Assembly: GCA_005793785.1 (NCBI GenBank)
Contig: SXPW01000115.1
Coordinates: 1 to 39,018 of the forward strand
Source of the DNA: Actinomycetota bacterium
Lineage (GTDB): Bacteria > Actinomycetota > Acidimicrobiia > Acidimicrobiales > Ilumatobacteraceae
DNA: 39,018 nucleotides
Direction: 5' to 3'
A program made the position numbers and the translations under genes. The notes below the pieces were generated by a model. The model saw only the letters and a program-made list of their open reading frames with translations, had not been told where the DNA came from and made no database searches. This document shows, one piece after another, positions 6,063 through 14,654 of the stretch (positions are counted from its first letter, which is position 1; each line of letters starts with the position of its first letter).

Positions 6063-7510
6063 ACGAGTTTTTCGACGAATCCCTCGAGCTGGCGCAGGTT
6101 CCTGCACTCATAGACGCCATCGGTGTTTCCGCCGTACTCGCCGACGATGGAGTCCCCCGTGTTCCAATACGACCGTGGCTCGGGATTGAGCCAGTACACG
6201 TGTCGAGCATGCTTGCGCATTTCCTTCACCACCCAACTCTGTGATGCGTGGTAGTTGTTGCGCGCGTCCCCGAGGAGGAGCACCGTGGTTTTCGGATTGA
6301 TGTCCTTGCCGTAGCGCTCCCAGAACACCTCGAAGGCATGTCCGTAGTCGCTGTGTCCGTCCACCCACACCACGTCTGCCTCCGTGTTCACCTTGTGGAT
6401 CGCCTCCTGGATGTCCTCCGTGGCACGGAAGTGTTTGGTGACCTCGTCGATGCCGTCGATGAAGACGAACGACCGTACCTTGCTGAACTGACTTTGAATG
6501 GCGTACACCAACATGAGCGTGAAACGCGCGAATGCTGCAACGCTCCCGGAGATGTCGGCGACGACCATCAATTCCGGTTTGGCGGGTCGCGGATACTTGA
6601 ACTTCGGCTCCGCGGGCACTCCGCCGTAGCTCAACGAATGTCGGACGGTGTTGCGGAAGTCGAGCGGACCCTTCCGACCATGACGTCGCTTGCGTGCCAG
6701 TCGGGCGGCGAGTTTGCGAGTCAGTGGGAACAACGCCTTCTTGAGCGACTGCATCTCCTCCCTGCTGGCGTGCATGAACTCCACGTCCTCGGGTAGGGGT
6801 TTGCGGAGCGTCTTTGCCATCGCCTCGGCACCACGATCGGCGACGAGCCGGCGTCGAATCTCTGCTTCGACTTCCTTCTTGAATTGCTCGATCCGCATCT
6901 CGTACTCGTCCTTGGCCAGACGTTGCTCCAGGCTGGTCGACTCCCTCTGTGTCGACGCCTTGTTCGCCTCGAGCAACTTCGCGAGCATGTTGTCCAAATC
7001 CAGGTTGCGCAGCGTCCGGTACAGGTAGTACGTACCGCCGACGGGTCGCCCAGGCTCCATCCCGGCGAAACGTGCCACCGACTGCCGTGCCAACGCGCGC
7101 ATCATCGCCTGATCGCCCTGCATGAGCGCGCGCATGAGCATGTTGGCAAGTTCCTCCGGAGTGAGTGCCTCGAGCCCGCCCCCGCCGGCCCCCTTGCCCT
7201 CACCCTTGCCGAGCTGTGCGTCGTCCTGCTCGTCGCGCCAGAACTCGTCGGCTTGGTCCTCGCTCGGGTCGACGATGTTGTATTGCGATCCCCGTAACGA
7301 GAAGTACACCTCGAAGATGGTCTCGAACACCCTCCAGTGCGACGAGTTCTTGACGAGCGTTGCACCGAGGGCGTACTTGAACGCTTCGCGATCCTCGATC
7401 GGGATGACCTTCACGGCCTCCATCGCATCGAGATTCTCCGTCAGGCTCACCGGCAGTCCGGCGCGGCGCAGTTCGACCACGAATCCAGACATCAGGTCGA
7501 TGACCGGCAT
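6059..7510 (-). CDS. VWA-domain protein, CoxE-like, partner of MoxR ATPase
   Basis: 483 residues. The N-terminal region (1-80) matches the CoxE-like family; a glycine-rich linker (about 101-113) and charged helical middle (about 185-275) follow; the von Willebrand A domain has its metal site DISGS at 319-323 in VVADISGSVAAFARF, then VFIDGIDEVT and DGHSDYGHAFEVF. Proteins of this kind work with MoxR AAA+ ATPases as chaperone or metal-insertion systems. The start ATG (MPVIDLMSGFVVELRR) is 7 bases past the MoxR stop; the open frame extends upstream, but those codons would overlap MoxR. The client is unknown; nothing in the window suggests CO dehydrogenase. Confidence 0.85.
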   Translation of the reverse strand: MPVIDLMSGFVVELRRAGLPVSLTENLDAMEAVKVIPIEDREAFKYALGATLVKNSSHWRVFETIFEVYFSLRGSQYNIVDPSEDQADEFWRDEQDDAQLGKGEGKGAGGGGLEALTPEELANMLMRALMQGDQAMMRALARQSVARFAGMEPGRPVGGTYYLYRTLRNLDLDNMLAKLLEANKASTQRESTSLEQRLAKDEYEMRIEQFKKEVEAEIRRRLVADRGAEAMAKTLRKPLPEDVEFMHASREEMQSLKKALFPLTRKLAARLARKRRHGRKGPLDFRNTVRHSLSYGGVPAEPKFKYPRPAKPELMVVADISGSVAAFARFTLMLVYAIQSQFSKVRSFVFIDGIDEVTKHFRATEDIQEAIHKVNTEADVVWVDGHSDYGHAFEVFWERYGKDINPKTTVLLLGDARNNYHASQSWVVKEMRKHARHVYWLNPEPRSYWNTGDSIVGEYGGNTDGVYECRNLRQLEGFVEKLV

Positions 7511-7517
7511 GCGACCC

Positions 7518-8387
7518 CTATTCGTCGACCGACAGCTCTTTGGCGGCCTTTGCAATGTCGGTTTGGTACTTGAGGAGCACGTGCAGCGTTTCCTTGGCTT
7601 GCTGTGCATCGATGTGGTCCACACCGAGCAGGATCAGCGTGCGCGCCCAGTCGAGCGTCTCGCTCACCGACGGCGCCTTCTTCAGATCCAACTGGCGGAT
7701 GCTACGTACGATCCGCGCACTCTGGTCGGCGAGGTTCGCACTGATGTCGGGAACCTTGGCGAGCACGATCTCCTTCTCGCGCTCCATGTCCGGATAGTCG
7801 ACGTGGAGATAGAGGCAGCGGCGCTTCAGTGCCTCGGAGAGTTCGCGGGTGTTGTTGGACGTGAGGAACACCATCGGGATCTGCTTTGCGGTGATGGTGC
7901 CGAGCTCGGGAATCGAGACCTGGTACTCACTCAGCACCTCGAGCAACAGGGCTTCGGTTTCGACTTCGACGCGGTCGACTTCGTCGATGAGGAGGACCAC
8001 CGGGTCGGGCGCCGAGATTGCTTCGAGCAGTGGTCGAGTGAGGAGGAACTCGTCGCTGAAGATGTCGTCGTGCACCTCCGACCAGGAGTCGCTCTTCTTG
8101 TCGGCTTGAATGCGGAGCAACTGTTTCTTGTAGTTCCATTCGTAGAGCGCCTTGGACTCATCCAGACCCTCGTAGCACTGGAGACGAATCAGTCGAGCGC
8201 CGGTAAGTTCGGCGACGCTCTTGGCCAACTGGGTCTTGCCCGTACCGGCCGGACCTTCGATGAGTACCGGCTTGCCGAGGCGTTGCGCCAGGTACACGAC
8301 TCCGGCGATGCCGTCGTCCGCGAGATAGTTGATTTTCTTGAGGCCATCACGCACCTGCGCAACGGTGGTGAATGCACTGCTCATCAT
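7518..8387 (-). CDS. MoxR-family AAA+ ATPase
   Basis: 289 residues. Walker A GPAGTGKT at 45-52, Walker B LLIDEVD at 132-138, sensor 1 FLTSNN and an ARG-finger-type EALKRRCLY follow. MoxR ATPases pair with VWA proteins, exactly the gene next to it, to remodel or activate a client protein. First gene of a four-gene operon (MoxR, VWA, phosphatase, crtL). Two tandem ATG codons begin it (MMSS); TAGCCT lies 4 bases before the first and 7 before the second, so the mRNA may start at the second. Divergent from murJ. Confidence 0.9.
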   Translation of the reverse strand: MMSSAFTTVAQVRDGLKKINYLADDGIAGVVYLAQRLGKPVLIEGPAGTGKTQLAKSVAELTGARLIRLQCYEGLDESKALYEWNYKKQLLRIQADKKSDSWSEVHDDIFSDEFLLTRPLLEAISAPDPVVLLIDEVDRVEVETEALLLEVLSEYQVSIPELGTITAKQIPMVFLTSNNTRELSEALKRRCLYLHVDYPDMEREKEIVLAKVPDISANLADQSARIVRSIRQLDLKKAPSVSETLDWARTLILLGVDHIDAQQAKETLHVLLKYQTDIAKAAKELSVDE

Positions 8388-8391
8388 GGCA

Positions 8392-8397
8392 AGGCTA
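8392..8397 (-). promoter_or_regulatory. -10-like element for the MoxR operon
   Basis: TAGCCT on the minus strand, four bases before the first of two tandem ATG codons and seven before the second. Fits the TANNNT spacing seen at other operon heads here. No clear -35. Confidence 0.35.
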
Positions 8398-8431
8398 CTC
8401 AGGCTTCCTCTCGGTGAACGAGCGCTGGCAA

Positions 8432-8437
8432 TAGCAT
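8432..8437 (+). promoter_or_regulatory. -10-like element for murJ
   Basis: TAGCAT, nine bases before the murJ ATG; it would give a transcript with only a 2-3 base leader. The bases between MoxR and murJ (8388-8446) otherwise hold nothing recognisable. Confidence 0.35.
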
Positions 8438-8446
8438 TTCATCACC

Positions 8447-9817
8447 ATGACTCGTCGCTCGCATTTCGCGAGCAATCTCGGTGTGGCTGGCGGAACGCTC
8501 GCTTCTCGACTCACCGGACTGATCCGCATCGTGGTGTTCGCCGCCGTCATCGGGCAAACTGCGCTGGCGGACGCCTTCGACGTCGGCAACAACGCACCGA
8601 ACGTGATCTACGAGCTGTTGCTGGGCGGCACGTTGACCGCGGCCCTCGTCCCGTTGTTCGTCGCACAGCGGGAGACCAACGACCGCGAAGGCACCGCGGC
8701 AGTCGTCGGCACCTCGTTGATTGCACTGTTCGTGGTCACCATCGCGGCGGTGTTCGCAGCACCCCTCGTGTTCCGGTTGTACGCACTCTCTCCATCCGGT
8801 GACGTGCAACTGTTCCATTCCGTGGGAACGGCGCTCACTCGGGTGTTCCTCGTTCAGATCTTCTTCTACGGTCTGAACGCACTCGCGACGGGACTCTTGA
8901 ATGCCCGGGGAAACTTCGTCGTTGCCGCATGGGCACCGGTGGCCGCCAATCTCGTGGCGATCGGTGCACTGCTCGGAATTCGCGGCGATGCCACCATCGA
9001 GAACGTCGACTTGGCCTCCGCTTCGGAGGGATCCCGACTGTTCTGGTGGTTCTCCCTCGGACCGACGCTGGGTATCGCCGTCATGTCCTTCATCGTGGTG
9101 GCGACCGCGATTCGGCTCGGTGCGCTACCGACGCCGAGGTTCGCCCCGCGACATCCGGCCGTGCGCCGACTCGTGCGAGTGTCGACGTGGGCGATCGGCT
9201 ACATCGCATCGAATCAGATCGCGCTGGTGGTGGTGAAGAACCTCGCCGAGCCCGGTTCGGGTCGACTCGACGCCTACGCCAAGGCGATGACCATCTTTCA
9301 ATTGCCGCACGGGTTGCTGGCGGTCACCATCGTGACGACGACGGCACCGCTCCTCTCGAGTGCCGTGGTGCGCGGCGACCGCGCCGAGTTCGTCGATCAT
9401 TTTCGACGGGGCGCCCGAACGACACTGGCCCTCACGCTCCCATCGTCGGTGATCATGGCGGTCTTCGCGCCACTCATCGTGCGGGTGCTCCTCGGGTGGG
9501 GTGCCTTCAGCGACGATGCAGTCACCGCCACCGCCCGCGCATTGACGGGTTTGGGGGTGGGACTTGCCGGTTTCTCGCTGTATCTCTTCGCCTTGCGAGG
9601 TTTCTACAGTCACAACGACACACGAACGCCGTTCTTCATCAATGTCGGGCAGAACGGTCTCAACATCGTGCTGGCGATCCTCCTCTCGAATCGCTACGAC
9701 GTGCTCGGACTCGGGCTCGCCTTCGCGGTGTCGTATCTGGTGTTCGGTGTCGTCGCCGTCGAGATGATGGCTCGTCGACACGGCACGGCACGACTCACCA
9801 CGCTGTTCTCGCGATAG
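8447..9817 (+). CDS. murJ: Lipid II flippase MurJ (MviN family)
   Basis: 456 residues, hydrophobic throughout, with the MurJ/MviN start (SNLGVAGGTLASRLTGLIRIVVFAAVIG), the conserved DAFDVGNNAPNVIYELLLGGTLTAALVPLF segment and the later RGFYSHNDTRTPFFIN motif. Flips the peptidoglycan precursor lipid II across the membrane. Length suits the core 14-helix protein without the long C-terminal pseudokinase extension found in mycobacterial MurJ. ATG start at 8447. Convergent with proB, 25 bases apart, with a small hairpin between. Confidence 0.92.
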   Translation: MTRRSHFASNLGVAGGTLASRLTGLIRIVVFAAVIGQTALADAFDVGNNAPNVIYELLLGGTLTAALVPLFVAQRETNDREGTAAVVGTSLIALFVVTIAAVFAAPLVFRLYALSPSGDVQLFHSVGTALTRVFLVQIFFYGLNALATGLLNARGNFVVAAWAPVAANLVAIGALLGIRGDATIENVDLASASEGSRLFWWFSLGPTLGIAVMSFIVVATAIRLGALPTPRFAPRHPAVRRLVRVSTWAIGYIASNQIALVVVKNLAEPGSGRLDAYAKAMTIFQLPHGLLAVTIVTTTAPLLSSAVVRGDRAEFVDHFRRGARTTLALTLPSSVIMAVFAPLIVRVLLGWGAFSDDAVTATARALTGLGVGLAGFSLYLFALRGFYSHNDTRTPFFINVGQNGLNIVLAILLSNRYDVLGLGLAFAVSYLVFGVVAVEMMARRHGTARLTTLFSR

Positions 9818-9819
9818 TC

Positions 9820-9836
9820 GTCGGAATTGCCCCGAC
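9820..9836. terminator. Small hairpin between convergent murJ and proB
   Basis: GTCGG (9820-9824) pairs with CCGAC (9832-9836) around a seven-base loop in the only 25 bases between the two stops. No T-run beyond two bases, so if it terminates it is weak. Confidence 0.25.
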
Positions 9837-9842
9837 TTCGAC

Positions 9843-10952
9843 CTAGTAGACGATGAGATCGTCGCGGTGCACGAGCTCCGTCGCCACGTCGTCGGGCAAT
9901 TCACTGCTCTTCTTTCCCGCCGCAGCCGTGGCATGACGAGCGTCGACCCGGCTCAAACCACGACCGACGAGGCCTCCGTCCGGCGCCACCACGTCGATGA
10001 CGTCACCGGCGACGAAATCGCCACGCACCTCGACCACACCGGCGTGCAGGAGTGAAACACCACGACCCACCAGTGCGTCCCGCGCTCCGCCATCGACGAT
10101 GACGCTGCCGGCTGGTTGTGCCGCGAAGGCAATCCACAGCTTGCGCGAGGTGAGGCTGCGGTCGTGCGCCGCGAAACTGGTGCCGACGCCGCGTACATCT
10201 TCCACGGCGTCGCGCAACACGTGATCTCGCGTGGCGCGGGCGATCACGGCCCGGACACCGGACCAACTCGCGATTCGCGCCGCAGCCAACTTCGACGCCA
10301 TTCCCCCGCTACCCCGCGCCGTGCCCGTGCCACCGGCACGCACGGTCATGAGCTCGTCGTTGGCGGCCACGTGGGTGATGAGCGTCGCGCTCGGGTCGAG
10401 TGCGGGATCGGAGGTGAACAACCCGTCGGTATCCGTGAGCAGGACCAGGACGTCGGCGTCCACACTGTGCGCCACGAGTGCCGCGATGCGATCGTTGTCG
10501 CCGAAGCGAATCTCATCGCTGGCGATCGCATCGTTCTCGTTGATGATCGGAACGCACCCGAGTTCGAGCAGGCGCAGCATGGTGTTGCGCGCATGCAGGT
10601 ACTGCGATCGGTCGATGAAGTCGTTCGGCACGAGCAGCACCTGCGCGCCGACGAGATCGTGTTCGTCGAGGGCAGCGTTGTAATGACCCATCAACCGACT
10701 CTGACCGGCGGCGGCCAACGCCTGCAGGGTTGCGGTGTCGGTCGGTCGCTGCGACATGCCGAGGGCGGCAACTCCGCCGGCAACCGCCCCACTGGTGACG
10801 ACGAGGACCTCGTGGCCGTCCCTGCGGAGTTGCGCCACTTGCGCACACAACGACGAGATCATCGCGACGTCGATTGCACCCTGCGCATCCGTGATCGACG
10901 ACGTTCCGATCTTTGCAACGACCCTCATGCGGCCACCATGCTCGTTCGTCAC
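9843..10952 (-). CDS. proB: Glutamate 5-kinase
   Basis: Phosphorylates glutamate in the first step of proline synthesis. 369 residues: an amino-acid-kinase domain (KIGTSSITD at the N-terminus, VLVVTSGAVAGG, INENDAIASDEIRFGDNDRIAALVA, TDTDGLF, GSGGMASKL) and a C-terminal PUA domain (about 270-360, DGGARDALVGRGVSLLHAGV). The GTG start overlaps the obg stop by four bases (GTGA); an internal ATG at 10928 (MRVVAKIG) fits the usual length of the family better at the N-terminus and is a possible true start. No proA follows: the next gene is convergent murJ. Confidence 0.93.
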   Translation of the reverse strand: MTNEHGGRMRVVAKIGTSSITDAQGAIDVAMISSLCAQVAQLRRDGHEVLVVTSGAVAGGVAALGMSQRPTDTATLQALAAAGQSRLMGHYNAALDEHDLVGAQVLLVPNDFIDRSQYLHARNTMLRLLELGCVPIINENDAIASDEIRFGDNDRIAALVAHSVDADVLVLLTDTDGLFTSDPALDPSATLITHVAANDELMTVRAGGTGTARGSGGMASKLAAARIASWSGVRAVIARATRDHVLRDAVEDVRGVGTSFAAHDRSLTSRKLWIAFAAQPAGSVIVDGGARDALVGRGVSLLHAGVVEVRGDFVAGDVIDVVAPDGGLVGRGLSRVDARHATAAAGKKSSELPDDVATELVHRDDLIVY

Positions 10953-12211
10953 CCGACCACGTGGGTGTATTCGAAGCTGAATTCCTTGATGTGGATCGTC
11001 GCACCGTCATGTGCACCGGCCCGTGCAAGGAGCCGCGGTACACCGAGCCCGTTGAGACGATCGTCGATGTAGTTCAAGGCGTCGGGAGACGATACATCGC
11101 TCAGCGCCACCGCCCGCTCCACCGCCCGACCATGCAGGCGAAACTCGTTGTCGGCGACCTTCTCCACTCGGGTGCCCTCTGGTTCGGGCCGGATCGTGAT
11201 CTCGGTGTCGTCGATCGGCGGTACCTCGCGGGCCTCGTGCACGAGTTCGGCGAGGGCTCCCACGACCTCGCGGACTCCGGCGCGCGTCACCGACGACATG
11301 GTGCGATGACCGGCAGCCTCCCAGCGCGCCTTGGTGTCGGCATCGACCGCGTCGAGTTTGGTGCCGACGACGAGGCGAGGACGGTCGAGCAGCTCGGGCC
11401 GGTACGCCCGAAGTTCGTGCATCAATACCTCGACCTGCGTCTCGGGTGCAACACCTTCCATCGACACGAGATCGGCGAGGATGCACAGCACCCGCGCGCG
11501 TTCGATGTGACGCAGGAACTGGTGACCCAGTCCACGACCCTCGCTCGCTCCCTCGATGAGGCCGGGACTGTCGGCGATGACGAATTCGGTTTCGGAATCC
11601 ATCCGCACCACGCCGAGGTGCGGTTCCAATGTGGTGAAGGGATAGTTGGCGATCTTCGGCTTGGCAGCAGACACCGTCGAGATGAAGGTGCTCTTCCCTG
11701 CATTCGGATACCCGACGAGTGCAACGTCGGCCATCAGCTTCAGTTCCAACATCAGCCAGCGGGTCGGGCCGTGCTCACCCTGCTCGGCGAACTTCGGAGC
11801 ACGCCGTTTGTTGGTGAGGAATCGAGCATTACCGCGCCCGCCCTGACCTCCGGGAATCGCCTGCCAGCGCATACCATGATTGCGCAGGTCGGCGAGAATC
11901 TCGCCCGAATACAAGTCCTTCACGATCGTTCCCTCGGGCACCTTCACTTCCATGTCGCGACCGCGTCGACCGTGGAGATCCTTGCCCATACCCGACACGC
12001 CGTCCTCTCCGCGACGATGCGGGTGGTCGCGGAACGCCACGAGCGATGCGACGTTGTGGTCGGCAATCAGCCACACCGCGCCACCGTCCCCACCGTCCCC
12101 ACCGTTTGGACCGCCGTACACGACGGGTCCTTCGCGACGAAAGCTCACACAACCGGCGCCACCATCACCGCCGCGGACGTTCAATTGCGCCTCGTCGACA
12201 AACGCACTCAT
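10949..12211 (-). CDS. obg: Obg-family GTPase (ribosome assembly)
   Basis: 420 residues: glycine-rich Obg domain (residues 1-160, many GGDGG turns), GTPase domain with P-loop GYPNAGKST (167-175), switch PFTTLEPHLG, DSPG (214-217) and TKLD, and a C-terminal OCT domain (about 335-420, ITIRPEPEGTRVEKVADNEFRLHG), which only part of the bacteria have. Acts in 50S maturation and stress control. ATG start with AGGAG nine bases upstream. Followed by proB with a 4-base overlap. Usually obg stands right behind rplU-rpmA; here two opposite-strand genes lie between. Confidence 0.95.
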   Translation of the reverse strand: MSAFVDEAQLNVRGGDGGAGCVSFRREGPVVYGGPNGGDGGDGGAVWLIADHNVASLVAFRDHPHRRGEDGVSGMGKDLHGRRGRDMEVKVPEGTIVKDLYSGEILADLRNHGMRWQAIPGGQGGRGNARFLTNKRRAPKFAEQGEHGPTRWLMLELKLMADVALVGYPNAGKSTFISTVSAAKPKIANYPFTTLEPHLGVVRMDSETEFVIADSPGLIEGASEGRGLGHQFLRHIERARVLCILADLVSMEGVAPETQVEVLMHELRAYRPELLDRPRLVVGTKLDAVDADTKARWEAAGHRTMSSVTRAGVREVVGALAELVHEAREVPPIDDTEITIRPEPEGTRVEKVADNEFRLHGRAVERAVALSDVSSPDALNYIDDRLNGLGVPRLLARAGAHDGATIHIKEFSFEYTHVVG

Positions 12212-12266
12212 GCGGGTGAACTCCTGATGACGGTGATGCCGTAGTGGCGAATATTCACGCTACAAG

Positions 12267-12281
12267 CGCACGCCCCGTGCG
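12267..12281. promoter_or_regulatory. Inverted repeat between obg and dgt
   Basis: CGCACG-CCC-CGTGCG, a perfect 6-base inverted repeat, ends directly at the -10-like TATCGT of the dgt gene and lies in the obg/dgt divergent region. Position suits an operator, but no regulator is known. Confidence 0.35.
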
Positions 12282-12287
12282 TATCGT
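12282..12287 (+). promoter_or_regulatory. -10-like element for dgt
   Basis: TATCGT followed by exactly six bases and the GTG start at 12294, which would give a leaderless transcript. Confidence 0.4.
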
Positions 12288-12293
12288 TGGAGC

Positions 12294-13409
12294 GTGACGT
12301 CACGCGCCGAATCGTGGGCTTCGACGATGCAAGGTCACGACGACGACGGCATCCGTTTTGCTCATGCCGATTCGTGGGCCGGAACCGGTCGCTTGCAACT
12401 GGTGTCGCGCGATGCCCGCGAGGAGCACGAAGCCGATGCCCTCGCACCGCACGCCACGCGATCCTTCGGTGCCGGCAATCGGGCGGTCGCCGAGGAACCC
12501 GATCCGTTCCGAACCTGTTTCGAACGCGACCGTGATCGCATCCTGCACGCCTCGTCGTTTCGACGACTCGCGGGCAAGACGCAGGTCTTCGTGTTCCCCG
12601 AGGACCACCAGCGAACCCGACTGACCCATGCACTCGAGGTGGCCCAGGTTGCGGTGTCCGTGTCACGCGCGCTCGGGCTCAATACGGCACTCACCGAAGC
12701 GATCGCCCTCGGCCACGACTGCGGTCACGGCCGCGGCGGGCACGCCAGCGAAGATGCGCTGTCGCCGTACGTCGACGGCGGCTACGACCATGCGGTCTGG
12801 GGCGCGGACGTGGCATTGGCATCGCTGAACCTGTGCAAGGAGACACTCGACGGCATCCGCAATCACTCGTGGTCGCGTCCCGCGCCGGCCACACCGGAGG
12901 GTGAGGTCGTGTCGTGGGCGGATCGCATCGCCTACGTGTGCCACGACTTCGAGGACGCCGTGTCAACCGGCTTGGTAGTAGCCAACACCCTTCCCGACCT
13001 CGTGCGTGCCACCTGCGGCATCACGCGAGGCTCGCAGTTGAAGTCGTTCATCACTGCGATGATCGATGCGGCTCGCGAGTCCGGGCGAATCGGCATGACG
13101 AGCAACACCGCCGATGCGCTCGCGGCATTTCGCAAGTTCAATTACGACAACATCTACATGCGCGAGGCCTCACGAAGTCAGGCTGGCGCGGTGATCGATC
13201 TGCTCCGCGCGCTCGTCGAGCACTATCACGCGAATCCCGACGACATGGCCGACGCATTTCCGGGCGGTCTTGCACCGGCACGAAGTGACGCCGCGTTGCA
13301 TCAGGCGGTCACCTACGTGGGTGGCATGACCGATCGATTCGCCTGTCGCCAGGGTCTTTCGCTTCTGAATTACGACCCCGCTCGACTGCCGCGCGGCATC
13401 GACGTGTGA
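12294..13409 (+). CDS. dgt: dGTP triphosphohydrolase-like HD-domain protein
   Basis: 371 residues. The order of motifs is that of Dgt enzymes: REEHEADALAPHATRS, FRTCFERDRDRILHASSFRRLAGKTQVF, RLTHALEVAQVA (metal-site His112), GHDCGHGRGGH (His141-Asp142) and WADRIAYVCHDFEDAV. Such enzymes cleave dNTPs to nucleoside and triphosphate, limiting the dNTP pool. The HD segment departs from the common GHDLGHPPFGH: Cys replaces Leu and GRG replaces PPF, so it may be a divergent subgroup with altered substrate choice. GTG start six bases after TATCGT; about 40 residues precede the conserved part, and ATG 12327 is an alternative start. Followed by a nucleoside hydrolase gene. Confidence 0.82.
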   Translation: MTSRAESWASTMQGHDDDGIRFAHADSWAGTGRLQLVSRDAREEHEADALAPHATRSFGAGNRAVAEEPDPFRTCFERDRDRILHASSFRRLAGKTQVFVFPEDHQRTRLTHALEVAQVAVSVSRALGLNTALTEAIALGHDCGHGRGGHASEDALSPYVDGGYDHAVWGADVALASLNLCKETLDGIRNHSWSRPAPATPEGEVVSWADRIAYVCHDFEDAVSTGLVVANTLPDLVRATCGITRGSQLKSFITAMIDAARESGRIGMTSNTADALAAFRKFNYDNIYMREASRSQAGAVIDLLRALVEHYHANPDDMADAFPGGLAPARSDAALHQAVTYVGGMTDRFACRQGLSLLNYDPARLPRGIDV

Positions 13410-13470
13410 GTCGGTTCGACAGTTCATCTCGCCGCCGTAGCGGAACCGACATCGTCTAGCGTGAGCCCGC

Positions 13471-14400
13471 GTGAAGCGACGACTCTGGATCGACACCGAC
13501 ACCGCCAGTGACGACGTCGTCGCACTGATCATCGCCCTGCGACACCCCGACGTCGAGGTGGTCGGACTTTCGGTCGTGGCGGGCAACGTACCGCTCGAGA
13601 TGGGCGTCCAGAATGCGCTCATCACCCTGGAACGTTGCGGCAGCACTGCACCGGTCCACGCGGGCGCTGCGCGACCGCTCTCGCGGGTGCTCGAATCGGC
13701 GCAAAACGTCCATGGTCACGACGGCATGGGCGACATCGGACTCGACCTCACGGGACGCGTTCCCACCTCGCTCGACGGCATCGGTGCGATGATCGCGGCG
13801 TTTCGCGAACATCCCGGCGAGATCGAACTCGTCACCCTCGGACCGCTCACCAACGTGGCGGTTGCGGTTCGTAGCGAGCCGCGGTTCGCTTCGTGGGTGA
13901 AGCGCTGCGTGAGCATGGCCGGCACCGGCATCCTGCCCGGCAACGTGACCGCCCTCTCGGAGTTCAACGTGTGGGCCGATCCGGAGGCCGCATTCGTGGT
14001 GTTCGAATCCGGCATGCGCATCGAGATGGTTGGCTGGGACGTGAGTTGGCAGGACGCGGTGGTACCCGACTCCCTCGCCGAGGAACTTCGGCTGCTGTCC
14101 CCGTTGGCGGAGTTTGCAATCGACATCCAACGCGGGGTGCGGGAGTTCTGCCGCAACGTGACGAAGATCGACGGATTCGACTTTCCCGACCCCATCGCGA
14201 TGTGCGTGGCGATCGACGATTCCATCGTCACGAAGGAGGACACTCGCTACGTGGAGGTCATCCTCGGCGAAGGCCACGCCCGCGGTCAGACGATGGTGGA
14301 TTGGCGGGGTGTCACCGGCAAGGCTGCGAACACCCGGGTGGTGTTACGAGCCGACCAGGTTCGGTTTCAACGGATGTTGCGTGACGCGTTGCGCGTCTAG
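13471..14400 (+). CDS. Inosine/uridine-preferring nucleoside hydrolase family protein
   Basis: 309 residues opening with the calcium-site motif DTDTASDD (residues 8-15) of nucleoside N-ribohydrolases; further family blocks are VVAGNVPLEMGVQNAL, HGHDGMGDIG, TLGPLTNVAVA, GNVTALSEFNVWADPEAA and FPDPIAMCVAID. Splits nucleosides to base and ribose. It follows the Dgt-like gene, whose product releases deoxynucleosides, so a shared nucleoside-salvage role is plausible (inference). GTG start; TAGCGT eight bases upstream. Its TAG stop shares the palindrome CTAG with the rpmA stop on the other strand. Confidence 0.88.
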   Translation: MKRRLWIDTDTASDDVVALIIALRHPDVEVVGLSVVAGNVPLEMGVQNALITLERCGSTAPVHAGAARPLSRVLESAQNVHGHDGMGDIGLDLTGRVPTSLDGIGAMIAAFREHPGEIELVTLGPLTNVAVAVRSEPRFASWVKRCVSMAGTGILPGNVTALSEFNVWADPEAAFVVFESGMRIEMVGWDVSWQDAVVPDSLAEELRLLSPLAEFAIDIQRGVREFCRNVTKIDGFDFPDPIAMCVAIDDSIVTKEDTRYVEVILGEGHARGQTMVDWRGVTGKAANTRVVLRADQVRFQRMLRDALRV

Positions 14401-14651
14401 GCAACGGGCAGCACGTCGACGACCTTGCGACCGCGTCGTTCGCCGAACTTGACCGCGCCGTCGACCAACGAGAACAGCGTGTCGTCACTGGCGCGACGAA
14501 CGTTCTTACCGGGATGCACCTTGGTGCCACGCTGACGAATGATGATCGTGCCGGCGGTGATCTTGGTGCCGTCGAACACCTTGACGCCGAGTCGTTGGGC
14601 GTTTGAATCGCGACCGTTCTTCGTTGAACCGCCACCCTTTGTCTTTGACAT
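14397..14651 (-). CDS. rpmA: 50S ribosomal protein L27
   Basis: 84 residues with the L27 core KGGGSTKNGRDSNAQRLGVKVFDG and IIIRQRGTKVHPGKNV. The N-terminus begins MSKTKGGG, so there is no cleavable leader of the Firmicute kind. Three bases after rplU. The following obg gene, normally adjacent, is 2.2 kb away. Confidence 0.97.
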   Translation of the reverse strand: MSKTKGGGSTKNGRDSNAQRLGVKVFDGTKITAGTIIIRQRGTKVHPGKNVRRASDDTLFSLVDGAVKFGERRGRKVVDVLPVA

Positions 14652-14654
14652 GAT

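Noticed and set aside
10913..12244. 443-codon plus frame opposite obg
   Set aside because: Shadow of obg; composition without hydrophobic core or motif.
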